Shown in pieces: positions 17,052-24,488 of a stretch of 64,000 bases of DNA. Position numbers and translations under genes: made by a program. A model generated the notes under the pieces. That model was not told the origin of the DNA, did not search any database, and saw only the letters and a list, made by a program, of their open reading frames with translations. How positions within the stretch are numbered: the first letter of the stretch is position 1; every line of letters begins with the position of its first letter. The DNA comes from Actinoplanes sp. NBRC 103695 (GTDB taxonomy: Bacteria > Actinomycetota > Actinomycetes > Mycobacteriales > Micromonosporaceae), in contig NZ_BSTL01000003.1 in assembly GCF_030269485.1 (NCBI RefSeq), positions 124,001-188,000 on the forward strand, written 5' to 3'.

Positions 17052-18292
17052 GCAGCGCCTACGCCGAGGCGGCGGTCGACCGGTACGAGGTGGCCGCGGC
17101 GCTCGAAGCCGACGGCATCACCGACGCGACGGCTCGCGACCACCACGCCGCCGACGATGTCTTCGACCTGGCCGACCGGCTGTTCCGGGAGGCGCCGCGG
17201 GAGCCGCAGCCGAACCGGCCGGCCGAGAGCCCGTGGCGGGCCACCCCGGTCACCCACGTGCTGCGGGGCGTCCTGTTCGGGCTCCCGGCCCTGGCCTACC
17301 TGAGCGTCGCCGACCGGCTCTCCGGCCCGCGCTCCGCGGTGCTGCTGGTCGTGTCGGTGCTGCTGTCCTGGGCGACCGGGCAGGGGCTGGCCCACCTGGG
17401 CCAGTTGCGGCGCAGCCAGTCCGGTCACGCCGGCGCCGCCGGCGTGCTGGGCGGCGCGGCCCTGGCCGCCGGGCTGCCCGCGGTGGCGATCGTGGCCGGG
17501 CTCGGGTTCGCCCTCGGCGTCCCGCTCGTGGTCACCCTGATCGCCGCCGGCCAGCTGGCCTACGTCCTGGCCGCCACCGTGGCGCTGGTCCTCGGCCGGG
17601 AGTGGTGGCTGCTCGCGGCGCTCGCCGCCGGCCTGGTCACTCCCATCGCCGGTGTCGCCGCCGCGATCGTCGTCGCCTGCTGGTCGATGCGGGGCGTCCG
17701 CCCTCAGTTGCCCACCCGGGCCGAGCTGACAGCCGCGTTACCGGCCGGCACGTTCGGCGTCCTCGTCGGCGCGCTGCTGATCTTCACTCCGGCGCTCCGG
17801 GCGCTGGACCCGCAGCCGGGCCACGGCACCGGCGTCGCGGTGGCCCTGGCCGTCCTGCTGCCGCTGTCGGTGAGCATGGGCGCCGCCGAGTGGCTGCTCT
17901 TCCGCTACCGCGCGGCGACCCACCGCGCGATGGCCGAAAGCCGCAACTTCCGGTCCTTCGGCCGCCGCGCGTCCACCGCCCTGTTCCGGGCGACCGCCGG
18001 CTATGTGGCGGTCCTGGTCGCCCTGCTCGTAGCCGGGATCGTTCTTACCGGAGAGCTGCCCCACCTCGAGCCGGTGCTGATCGGGCCGGCGCTGTTCCTG
18101 GCGCTGCTGCTGATGTCCTTCGACATCCGCCGCCCCGTCGTGCTGGCCTGCCTGGCCGCCCTCACCACGAACCTCGCACTGATCCCCCTGCACGCACCCG
18201 AGACCGTCCAGGCCGGCACCGCCGCCGGCCTGCTGGTCGCCCTGTACGTGTACGCCGCCCGCACGTTGCGGCGAGCTCAGTTCCACCTCTGA
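17048..18292 (+). CDS. Polytopic membrane protein, candidate exporter of the polysaccharide (PelG role)
   Basis: 414 residues; ATG overlaps the previous stop (ATGA). A soluble N-terminal segment of about 70 residues (RYEVAAALEADGITDATARD ... VFDLADRLFREAPRE) is followed by ten or more hydrophobic helices rich in Ala, Leu, Val and Gly (for example LLVVSVLLSWATGQGLAHL and LFLALLLMSFDIRRPVVLAC). There is no ATPase or transferase motif. Size and topology are compatible with a flippase, and its place after the PelF-like gene corresponds to PelG in Gram-positive Pel loci, but I cannot show sequence homology to PelG. It could equally be an assembly or scaffold protein. Confidence 0.6.
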   Translation: MSSAYAEAAVDRYEVAAALEADGITDATARDHHAADDVFDLADRLFREAPREPQPNRPAESPWRATPVTHVLRGVLFGLPALAYLSVADRLSGPRSAVLLVVSVLLSWATGQGLAHLGQLRRSQSGHAGAAGVLGGAALAAGLPAVAIVAGLGFALGVPLVVTLIAAGQLAYVLAATVALVLGREWWLLAALAAGLVTPIAGVAAAIVVACWSMRGVRPQLPTRAELTAALPAGTFGVLVGALLIFTPALRALDPQPGHGTGVAVALAVLLPLSVSMGAAEWLLFRYRAATHRAMAESRNFRSFGRRASTALFRATAGYVAVLVALLVAGIVLTGELPHLEPVLIGPALFLALLLMSFDIRRPVVLACLAALTTNLALIPLHAPETVQAGTAAGLLVALYVYAARTLRRAQFHL

Positions 18293-18327
18293 TTCCCCGA
18301 AATCGAGATCCCCTGAGGAGAAACATC

Positions 18328-19320
18328 GTGTCGACGGTCGCAGTAACCGGTGCCGACGGCTTCATCGGCTCCCACCTGGTCGAGAATCTGGTCGCCCGGG
18401 GTCACCACGTGCGCGCCATGGCCCAGTACAACTCGCTCGGCACGTGGGGCTGGCTGGACACGCTCAGCCCCGACGTGATGGCGAACGTGGAGGTCGTCTC
18501 GGGCGACGTCACCGACGAGGCCACCGTGCGCGACCTGATCACCGGCGCGGGCACGGTCTACCACCTGGCCGCGCTGATCGCGATCCCGCACTCCTATCGG
18601 GCGCCCCGGTCGTACGTGAACACCAACGTGATCGGCACACTGAACGTGCTGGAGGCCGTACGGGATCAGGGTTGTGACCGGCTGGTGCACACCTCCACCA
18701 GCGAGACCTACGGCACCGCCCGGACCGTGCCGATCAGCGAGACCCACCCGGTGCAGGCGCAGTCGCCGTACGCGGCCAGCAAGGCCGGCGCCGACAAGCT
18801 GGTGGACAGCTACCACGCCAGCTTCGGCATCCCCGCGGTGATCATGCGGCCGTTCAACACGTTCGGGCCCCGGCAGTCCGCCCGCGCGGTCATCCCCACC
18901 GTGATCAGCCAGCTCGCCGCCGGCGCGGGGGAGATCCGGCTGGGCGCGCTCGACCCGACCCGCGACTTCCTGTTCGTGCAGGACACCGCCGAGGCGTTCG
19001 CGACCGTCGGCACGGCGCCCGCCGAGCAGGTGGTGGGGGAGTCGTTCAACGCCGGCACCGGTGACGAGATCTCGATCGGCGCCCTGGCCGAGACGATCGG
19101 CGCGCTGATGGGCCGCCCGGTGCCGGTACGCCTGGAGAACGAGCGCCTGCGCCCGGCCAACTCCGAGGTGATGCGGCTGGTCTGCGACAACACCAAGTTG
19201 CGTACGGCCACCGGCTGGGCGCCCGGCCACGACCTGAGCTCCGGGCTGAAGCTGACCATCGACTGGTTCCTGGATCCGGCGAACCTCGCCAAGTACCGCC
19301 CCGGCACCTACGCGCGTTGA
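18328..19320 (+). CDS. NAD-dependent sugar-nucleotide epimerase/dehydratase, LegB-like
   Basis: 330 residues from a GTG eight bases after GAGGAG. Extended SDR: TGADGFIGSHL (GxxGxxG), active-site STSETYG and YAASKAGAD (YxxxK), then VIMRPFNTFGPRQSARAVIP. The stretch MAQYNSLGTWGWLDTL resembles LegB-type UDP-GlcNAc 4,6-dehydratases and their relatives rather than GalE. It would convert a UDP-amino-sugar to a 4-keto-6-deoxy or epimerised form, supplying the precursor for the operon's polymer. Whether it epimerises or dehydrates cannot be settled here. Cytoplasmic. Confidence 0.75.
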   Translation: MSTVAVTGADGFIGSHLVENLVARGHHVRAMAQYNSLGTWGWLDTLSPDVMANVEVVSGDVTDEATVRDLITGAGTVYHLAALIAIPHSYRAPRSYVNTNVIGTLNVLEAVRDQGCDRLVHTSTSETYGTARTVPISETHPVQAQSPYAASKAGADKLVDSYHASFGIPAVIMRPFNTFGPRQSARAVIPTVISQLAAGAGEIRLGALDPTRDFLFVQDTAEAFATVGTAPAEQVVGESFNAGTGDEISIGALAETIGALMGRPVPVRLENERLRPANSEVMRLVCDNTKLRTATGWAPGHDLSSGLKLTIDWFLDPANLAKYRPGTYAR

Positions 19321-19331
19321 GGAGACGACCG

Positions 19332-20063
19332 ATGCACGCAGTCATTCTGGCCGGTGGCAAAGGGGTGCGGCTGCGGCCGTACACGACGGCTCTGCCGAAG
19401 CCCCTGGTGCCGATCGGCGACCAGTACTCGATCCTGGAAATCATCATGCGTCAGCTGTCGCAGTGCGGTTTCCGCTCGGTGACGCTGGCCATCGGCCACC
19501 TCGGGCACCTGATCCGGGCGTACGTCGGCGACGGCAGCCAGTGGGGCATGGAGCAGGTCGACTTCGCGACCGAGGAGTCGCCGCTGGGTACCATCGGGCC
19601 GCTGCTGCAGATGCGGGACCGGTTGCCCGAGCACTTCGTGGTGATGAACGGCGACATCCTGACCGACCTGGACTACGCCGATCTGCTGAACCGGCACCGG
19701 GCCGGCGGGTCCGACCTGACCGTGGCGACCTACGCCCGCCAGGTGAAGATCGACTTCGGGGTGCTGACCTCGGTCGGTGGCCGGATCGTCGACTTCACCG
19801 AGAAGCCCACCATGGACTACCGGGTGAGCATGGGCGTGTACGGGATGTCGGCCCGTGCGCTGCGCCCGTACACCCCTGGTCTGCCTCTGGGTTTTGACGA
19901 GCTCGTGCTGGACATGCTGGCTCAGGGCAGCGGCCCGGCCGAGTACGAGTTCGACGGCAACTGGCTGGACATCGGCCGGCCGGACGACTACGACCGCGCC
20001 AACGCCGAGTTCGGCGTGCTCGGCCCGATGCTGCTGCGTCAGCGTCTGCCCGAGGCGGCCTGA
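19332..20063 (+). CDS. Sugar-1-phosphate nucleotidyltransferase
   Basis: 243 residues, ATG after GAGGAGACGACCG. The N-terminus has the NTP-binding signature VILAGGKGVRLRPYTTALPK and PLVPIGDQ; VMNGDILTDLDYADLL carries the metal-binding Asp. The enzyme ends without a C-terminal acyltransferase or hexapeptide domain, so it only charges sugar phosphates to NDP-sugars. It lies between two sugar-nucleotide SDRs, with 11 bases before it and a one-base overlap after, and probably makes the nucleotide sugar they use. The nucleotide and sugar specificity is not visible. Confidence 0.85.
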   Translation: MHAVILAGGKGVRLRPYTTALPKPLVPIGDQYSILEIIMRQLSQCGFRSVTLAIGHLGHLIRAYVGDGSQWGMEQVDFATEESPLGTIGPLLQMRDRLPEHFVVMNGDILTDLDYADLLNRHRAGGSDLTVATYARQVKIDFGVLTSVGGRIVDFTEKPTMDYRVSMGVYGMSARALRPYTPGLPLGFDELVLDMLAQGSGPAEYEFDGNWLDIGRPDDYDRANAEFGVLGPMLLRQRLPEAA

Positions 20064-20917
20064 TGCGCTGTCTGCTGATCGGCGCCTCGGGGTTCATCGG
20101 TGGGCAGGTGCGGGCGCGCCTGGCCGCCGACCCCGCGGTGACCGTGATTCCGGCCGGTCGGTCCGGGCCGATGCGGCTGGACCTGACCGAGGGCCCGCTG
20201 GTCGCCCGGCTGCGCGAGGCGGCCCCGGACGTGATCGTCAACTGTGCCGGGACGATCGACGGTTCGCCCTCCGAGCTGGCTCTCGGCAACGTGGTCGCGG
20301 TGGCTCGGCTGCTGTCGGCGATGTCGGCGGCCGGTCTGTCCAGCCGGCTCGTCCACCTCGGCTCGGCGGCGGAATACGGCGCGGTGCCGGCCGGCATGTC
20401 GGTTGCGGAGAGTTCAACACCACAACCCGTTTCGGCGTACGGGATGAGCAAGCTGGCCGGGACCGAGCTGGTCCTCGCCGCCCGCCGCGACGGCCTGACC
20501 GCCACCGTGCTGAGGGTCTTCAACCCGATCGGCCCGGGTACGCCGTCGACGCTGCTGCCGGGACGGCTGGCGGCGGCGCTGCGGGATCCGGCGATCCGGC
20601 TCGGTCGCCTCGACGGGCACCGCGACTTCGTGGATGTCCGGGACGTCGCGGCCGCGGTCGAGGTCGCCTGCTGGGTCACGGGCGCGTTGCCCGGCATCGT
20701 GAACATCGGCAGCGGCCGCGCCACCGCGCTGCGGGACCTGACGGCGCTCGCGGCCGGGATGGCCGGGGTGCCCCAGCCGATCGAGGAGAGCACCGGATCG
20801 GCACGCTCGGCCGCGGTCAGCTGGCTGCGGGCCGACATCACGGTGGCCGCGGCGACGCTCGGTTTCCGGCCGGCGTACTCCCTCTCGGATTCCCTGCGCT
20901 CCCTCGTGGCGGCTTGA
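20063..20917 (+). CDS. NAD(P)-dependent sugar epimerase/reductase (SDR)
   Basis: 284 residues; ATG shares one base with the previous stop (TGATG). Rossmann opening CLLIGASGFIGGQV, catalytic-type GSAAEYG and YGMSKLAG (YxxxK), and VLRVFNPIGPGTPSTLLP as substrate loop. Shorter than the first SDR of this operon (330 residues), consistent with an NDP-sugar 4-reductase or epimerase. Together with the LegB-like gene this gives a two-step sugar-nucleotide conversion. Specific product unknown. Confidence 0.75.
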   Translation: MRCLLIGASGFIGGQVRARLAADPAVTVIPAGRSGPMRLDLTEGPLVARLREAAPDVIVNCAGTIDGSPSELALGNVVAVARLLSAMSAAGLSSRLVHLGSAAEYGAVPAGMSVAESSTPQPVSAYGMSKLAGTELVLAARRDGLTATVLRVFNPIGPGTPSTLLPGRLAAALRDPAIRLGRLDGHRDFVDVRDVAAAVEVACWVTGALPGIVNIGSGRATALRDLTALAAGMAGVPQPIEESTGSARSAAVSWLRADITVAAATLGFRPAYSLSDSLRSLVAA

Positions 20918-21570
20918 TGAACTCTCTGGTCGTACCCGCGTATTTCCATCCCGCCGTGGCCGGCCCCGACTGGGAGGCCTTGGCCGCGCACGGGTCAGCG
21001 GTCCGTGCGGTCGTCCTCAACTCGTTCAACGGACCCGGGCCGGCGCCCGAGCGTTCGCTGATCGCGGCCGCGGTGGCGACCGGGCGGCCGCTGCTCGGCT
21101 ACGTCGACACCGACTACGGGCGGCGTGACCCGGACGAGGTGCTCGCCGACGTGGACCGCTGGCACGACTGGTACCCGACCGCCGGCCTGTTCCTCGACCG
21201 CGTCGCCACCGGTTCGGACCTGCTGATCTGGTACGACGTGGTGATGACGGAGATCCGTCACCGGACCGCCGGCACGGTGGTGTTCAACCACGGCGCCCAC
21301 CCGCATCCCCGGTACGCGGAGCTCGCCGACGCGCTGGTGACCTTCGAGGGGCCGTACGCCTGGCATCAGGAGATCGAGGTGCCCACGTGGGTCTGGTCGG
21401 TGCCGGCCGAACGCATCTGGCACCTGGTCTACGACACACCCGCGGCGCTGTTGCCGTCGGCTCTGAAACGGGCCGCCGAGGGCAGGGCCGGCGTCGTCTA
21501 CGTGACCGACCGGGCCGGGGCGAACCCGTGGGACGGCATGCCCTCCTACCTGTCCGCTCTCGCCCGATGA
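20917..21570 (+). CDS. Spherulin-4/GH135-like glycoside hydrolase, no signal peptide
   Basis: 217 residues; ATG overlaps the previous stop. It begins LVVPAYFHPAVAGPDWEALA and continues with AVVLNSFNGPGP, LLGYVDTDYGRR, AGLFLDRVATG (Asp94) and VTFEGPYAWHQE (Glu144), the strand-end layout of the spherulation-specific family 4 barrel. In the fungal enzyme Sph3 (GH135), which cuts GalNAc-containing galactosaminogalactan, an Asp and a Glu at comparable strand ends are catalytic. No signal peptide or membrane helix is visible and no better upstream start exists, so it is predicted cytoplasmic unless secreted by another route. It may clear misassembled chains or act after lysis. Confidence 0.75.
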   Translation: MNSLVVPAYFHPAVAGPDWEALAAHGSAVRAVVLNSFNGPGPAPERSLIAAAVATGRPLLGYVDTDYGRRDPDEVLADVDRWHDWYPTAGLFLDRVATGSDLLIWYDVVMTEIRHRTAGTVVFNHGAHPHPRYAELADALVTFEGPYAWHQEIEVPTWVWSVPAERIWHLVYDTPAALLPSALKRAAEGRAGVVYVTDRAGANPWDGMPSYLSALAR

Positions 21571-22478
21571 CCGCGCGGCGCCTCCTCGTCCCGCTGGCCG
21601 CGTCGCTGATGCTGCTGGCGGCCTGCGGAACAGCCCCGCAACCGGTCGTTGTCGCGTCTCCTTCTCCCTCGGCCGTCATTTCCCCGTCGCCGCCCGCTCC
21701 CTCGGCCTCCCCCTCACCCACGCCCACCGTGCGGCCCTCTCGTTCTCCTTCCGCCTCGCCTTCGCGGAAGCCGGCCGAGCGCTGGGTGCCCAAGCCCGGC
21801 ATTACCTGGCAGTGGCAGCTCACCACGCCGGTCGACCTGAGTGTGGACGCCGAGGTCTACGACATCGACGGTTTCCTCAACGACGCCGACGTCGTCGCCG
21901 AACTACACCGCCGTGGCCGGAAGGCGATCTGCTACGTGGAGGTCGGCGCCGCCGAGAACTTCCGCCCCGACTACCCGGACTGGCCGCGGGAGCTGCTCGG
22001 CGGCTCCAACGGCTGGCCCGGCGAGCGGTGGCTCGACATCCGCGACCCGGCGAAGCTGAAACCGGTGCTGGCCAAGCGATTCGCCATGTGCGCGAAGAAG
22101 GGCTTCGACGCGGTCGAGCCGGATCTGATGGACGCCTACGAGTCCGAGACCGGCTTCCCGATCACCGCGGCCCACCAGCTCCGGTTCAACCGTTTCGTCG
22201 CCCGGCTGGCCCACGAGCACGGCCTGTCGGTGGCGCTGAAGAACGACGTGGACCAGGCCGCCGAGCTGGTCGGCGACTTCGACTTCACGGTCAACGAGGA
22301 ATGCGCCGCCTTCGACGAGTGCGCGAGCCTGAAGCCGTTCCTCGAGGCGGGCAAGGCGGTGCTGCACGCCGAGTACGACCTGGCGCCGGCCGAGTACTGC
22401 GCCGAGTCCCGCCGCCTGAACCTCAGCTCCCTGCACAAGTCCCGCGACCTGGACGCCGCCGCCACCCCCTGCCCGTGA
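21567..22478 (+). CDS. GH114 endo-alpha-1,4-polygalactosaminidase, lipoprotein
   Basis: 303 residues; ATG overlaps the previous stop (ATGA). Lipoprotein signal with lipobox LLAAC (Cys20), then a Ser/Pro-rich linker (about 22-72), then a TIM-barrel GH114 domain: ITWQWQL, AEVYDIDGF (Asp99/Asp101), KAICYVEVGAAENFR, and FDAVEPDLMDAYE with Glu184 as candidate acid. GH114 enzymes (Ega3, PelAh-type) cut alpha-1,4-linked galactosamine. It would sit on the outer face of the membrane and trim or release the polymer made by the operon. Last gene of the unit; it converges with the next gene, leaving 10 bases. Confidence 0.88.
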   Translation: MTARRLLVPLAASLMLLAACGTAPQPVVVASPSPSAVISPSPPAPSASPSPTPTVRPSRSPSASPSRKPAERWVPKPGITWQWQLTTPVDLSVDAEVYDIDGFLNDADVVAELHRRGRKAICYVEVGAAENFRPDYPDWPRELLGGSNGWPGERWLDIRDPAKLKPVLAKRFAMCAKKGFDAVEPDLMDAYESETGFPITAAHQLRFNRFVARLAHEHGLSVALKNDVDQAAELVGDFDFTVNEECAAFDECASLKPFLEAGKAVLHAEYDLAPAEYCAESRRLNLSSLHKSRDLDAAATPCP

Positions 22479-22488
22479 GCCCGGGTGG

Positions 22489-22947
22489 TCAGCGCGTCCG
22501 CTCCCAGAGCGGCAGGCGGAAAGTCGCGTAGGTGAACTTGCCGGAGATCTGACCGGCGTCGTCGAAGTGGAAGACGTCCAGGCCGTGCCACTGCATCCGG
22601 CCGCCGTAGCGGAGGCGGGCCAGCAACCGGACCGGCAGCATGGCGCGCCGGCCGTTGGCGCCGGTCAGGTCCAGTTTGCAGGCCCACCGGATGGTCGCCC
22701 GGCGGCGGGATTCGTCGATCACCTGGTCGTACACGTCGAAGGTCATCGCGCCGTAACGCCCGGCGAACTGGGGTGCGAACTCCGCCCGGATCGCTGCGAG
22801 GCCGTGTAGTTCGGGGCCGTGGCCGGGCAGGTACCGGGCGTCCTCGGCGAAGTAGGACATGACCCGGTCCAGGTCGGGCTCGGGCTCGTTGAACGCGGCC
22901 ACGAAGGCGTCGATGGTCTGGCCGAGGTCGGTGCCGCTGGTGGTCAT
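22489..22947 (-). CDS. SnoaL-like / NTF2-fold protein
   Basis: 152 residues. The pattern TIDAFVAAFNEPEPDLDRVM, YFAEDARYLP and HGLAAIRAEFAPQF is that of NTF2-fold SgcJ/SnoaL-like proteins (a helix pair, then the curved sheet), and GRMQWHGLDVFHFDDAGQIS is the usual closing hairpin. These proteins are either small isomerases/hydrolases or ligand-binding proteins; no catalytic residue can be assigned. Cytoplasmic and monocistronic, ending 10 bases from the convergent GH114 gene. Confidence 0.75.
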   Translation of the reverse strand: MTTSGTDLGQTIDAFVAAFNEPEPDLDRVMSYFAEDARYLPGHGPELHGLAAIRAEFAPQFAGRYGAMTFDVYDQVIDESRRRATIRWACKLDLTGANGRRAMLPVRLLARLRYGGRMQWHGLDVFHFDDAGQISGKFTYATFRLPLWERTR

Positions 22948-23047
22948 GAGCCTGCTTCCGGTACGTGAGGTCAGCCGGCCGTGACCCTATCCGCCCCTCG
23001 CCACCTCCTTCCCTCGGCACCGCCTTCCCTCGCCACCGCCTTGCAGA

Positions 23048-23086
23048 AGTTCCTGCCGTGAACTACTTTAGTTCACGGCAGGAACT
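23048..23086 (+). promoter_or_regulatory. Perfect 17-bp inverted repeat before the NmrA/MarR pair
   Basis: AGTTCCTGCCGTGAACT (23048-23064), ACTTT, AGTTCACGGCAGGAACT (23070-23086): perfect arms. Each arm is itself AGTTC-N7-GAACT, so two dyads lie side by side. The site ends 22 bases before the NmrA start, where a repressor would cover the promoter. The MarR encoded by the second gene of the unit is the obvious candidate. Confidence 0.65.
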
Positions 23087-23108
23087 ATCGAGGAGTGGAG
23101 ACGGAATC

Positions 23109-23981
23109 ATGAATACGATCGCTGTTTTCGGGGGGACCGGTAAGCAAGGTGGGTCGGTCATCGACGCGCTGCTGTCCCGCGGTGCGCACGTCCGCGCCCT
23201 GGTCCGCAGCCCCGAGTCCGACCGGGCCCGGGCGCTGGCCGGCCGGGGGGTCGAGCTCGCGCGGGTCGAGATCGACGACGCCACGTCGCTGTCGGCCGCC
23301 CTGCGGGGAGCCGAGGCCTTCTTCCTGATGACCACCCCCGCGGGTCACACCCTGGCCGACGCCGAGGGCGAGACACGGCAGGGCGTCGCCCTGGTCGATG
23401 CGGCGGTCGCGGCCGCCGTGCCGCACGTCGTGTTCAGCTCCGTCGGAGGCGCCGAGCGCGACTCGGGGGTGCCGCACTTCGAGTCGAAGCGTCGCGTGGA
23501 GGAGCACCTGGAGCGGTCCGGCCCGCGGGCGACCATCGTCCGCCCGGTCGCCTTCATGGAGAACTTCGCGTTCCTGGCGCCGACCGTGGAGGACGGCGTC
23601 CTCGTGCTGCGCATGCCGCTGCCCGATCACATCCCGCTGCAGCTGATCGCCGTGCGGGACATCGGGCGGATCAGCGCCGCCTTCCTGCTCGACGCGGCAA
23701 AGGCGCCGGACGGCGCCGTCGAGATCGCCGGGGACGAGCGCACCGGCAGCCAGATGGCCGCCGCGTTCGGCGCGCACGCCGGGCTGCCGGCACGCTACGA
23801 GGCTCTGCCCCTGGAGGTCCTCGGCGACAACGCGGACGGCCGGGCGATGTTCCGCTGGTTCGCGGAGACGCCCGCCTACCGGGCCGACCTCGCGGCGGTG
23901 CGGGCGATCGAGCCGGCCGTGCAGGACCTGCCCGCGTGGATCCGTACGAGCGGATGGACGCTCGACGCGCGGGTAGGCTGA
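23109..23981 (+). CDS. NmrA-like NAD(P)-binding protein
   Basis: 290 residues, ATG after GAGGAGTGGAG. Opens with IAVFGGTGKQGGSVIDALLS (NADP-binding GGTGxxG at 8-13) and carries HVRALVRSPES, then VPHVVFSSVGGAERDSGVPH and ATIVRPVAFMENF, the usual NmrA/HSCARG atypical-SDR order. The catalytic Tyr of true SDR enzymes is absent at the expected place (HFESKR, Lys but no Tyr), so a redox-sensor or a quinone/azo-reductase role are both possible. A MarR gene follows after 30 bases; control through the inverted repeat just upstream is likely. Confidence 0.8.
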   Translation: MNTIAVFGGTGKQGGSVIDALLSRGAHVRALVRSPESDRARALAGRGVELARVEIDDATSLSAALRGAEAFFLMTTPAGHTLADAEGETRQGVALVDAAVAAAVPHVVFSSVGGAERDSGVPHFESKRRVEEHLERSGPRATIVRPVAFMENFAFLAPTVEDGVLVLRMPLPDHIPLQLIAVRDIGRISAAFLLDAAKAPDGAVEIAGDERTGSQMAAAFGAHAGLPARYEALPLEVLGDNADGRAMFRWFAETPAYRADLAAVRAIEPAVQDLPAWIRTSGWTLDARVG

Positions 23982-24011
23982 CCACGGAATACCGTGGCGA
24001 GGGGGAACGGC

Positions 24012-24419
24012 GTGGCGCGCGAGGCGTACGGGGACAAGCTGGTCTGGCTGTCCACCCTGATCCAGCGCCGGTACGCACAGATCTGCGCCGAGCACGACCT
24101 GACCCCGGCCCAGGCGACGCTGTTGTGCGCGGTCAAGGACGGCCCGGAGCGCATGGGTGGCCTCGCCGCCTCGCTCGGCATGACCAAGAACGCCCTCAGC
24201 CAGCTGGTCGACCGCACCGAGCAGCGTGGCCTGGTCCACCGCGGCAGCCCCGAGCCCGACCGGCGGGTCATCACCCTCAGCGTCACCGCCGCCGGGAAGG
24301 AACTCGCCGAGGCCGTCTACGCGGAGGTGACCAGGCGCGTGCCCGACATCGCCGTCGGCCTCAGCCCCGACGACCAGGGCCACCTCGAACGCATCGCCAC
24401 CACCATCGTGGACGGATGA
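24012..24419 (+). CDS. MarR-family transcriptional regulator
   Basis: 135 residues from the GTG at 24012, which has GAGGGGG five bases ahead; a GTG at 23994 lacks a site. Winged-helix region: LTPAQATLLCAVKDGPERMG, GLAASLGMTKNALSQLVDRT, RGLVHRGSPEPDRRVITLSV (wing with Asp-Arg-Arg). Dimerising helices at both ends. Follows NmrA by 30 bases and probably represses the pair until a small aromatic or electrophile releases it. Confidence 0.85.
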   Translation: MAREAYGDKLVWLSTLIQRRYAQICAEHDLTPAQATLLCAVKDGPERMGGLAASLGMTKNALSQLVDRTEQRGLVHRGSPEPDRRVITLSVTAAGKELAEAVYAEVTRRVPDIAVGLSPDDQGHLERIATTIVDG

Positions 24420-24441
24420 GTCGGCAGGGCACGCCCTGAAC

Positions 24442-24486
24442 CCTGTCTCTGGACCCGCCTCGCACTTGGGTGATCCACGAGACAGG
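24442..24486. terminator. Bidirectional hairpin between convergent MarR and PanE-like genes
   Basis: CCTGTCTC (24442-24449) pairs with GAGACAGG (24479-24486), extended inside by GGA/TCC and CCC/GGG. It lies between two gene ends facing each other. Confidence 0.6.
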
Positions 24487-24488
24487 AC

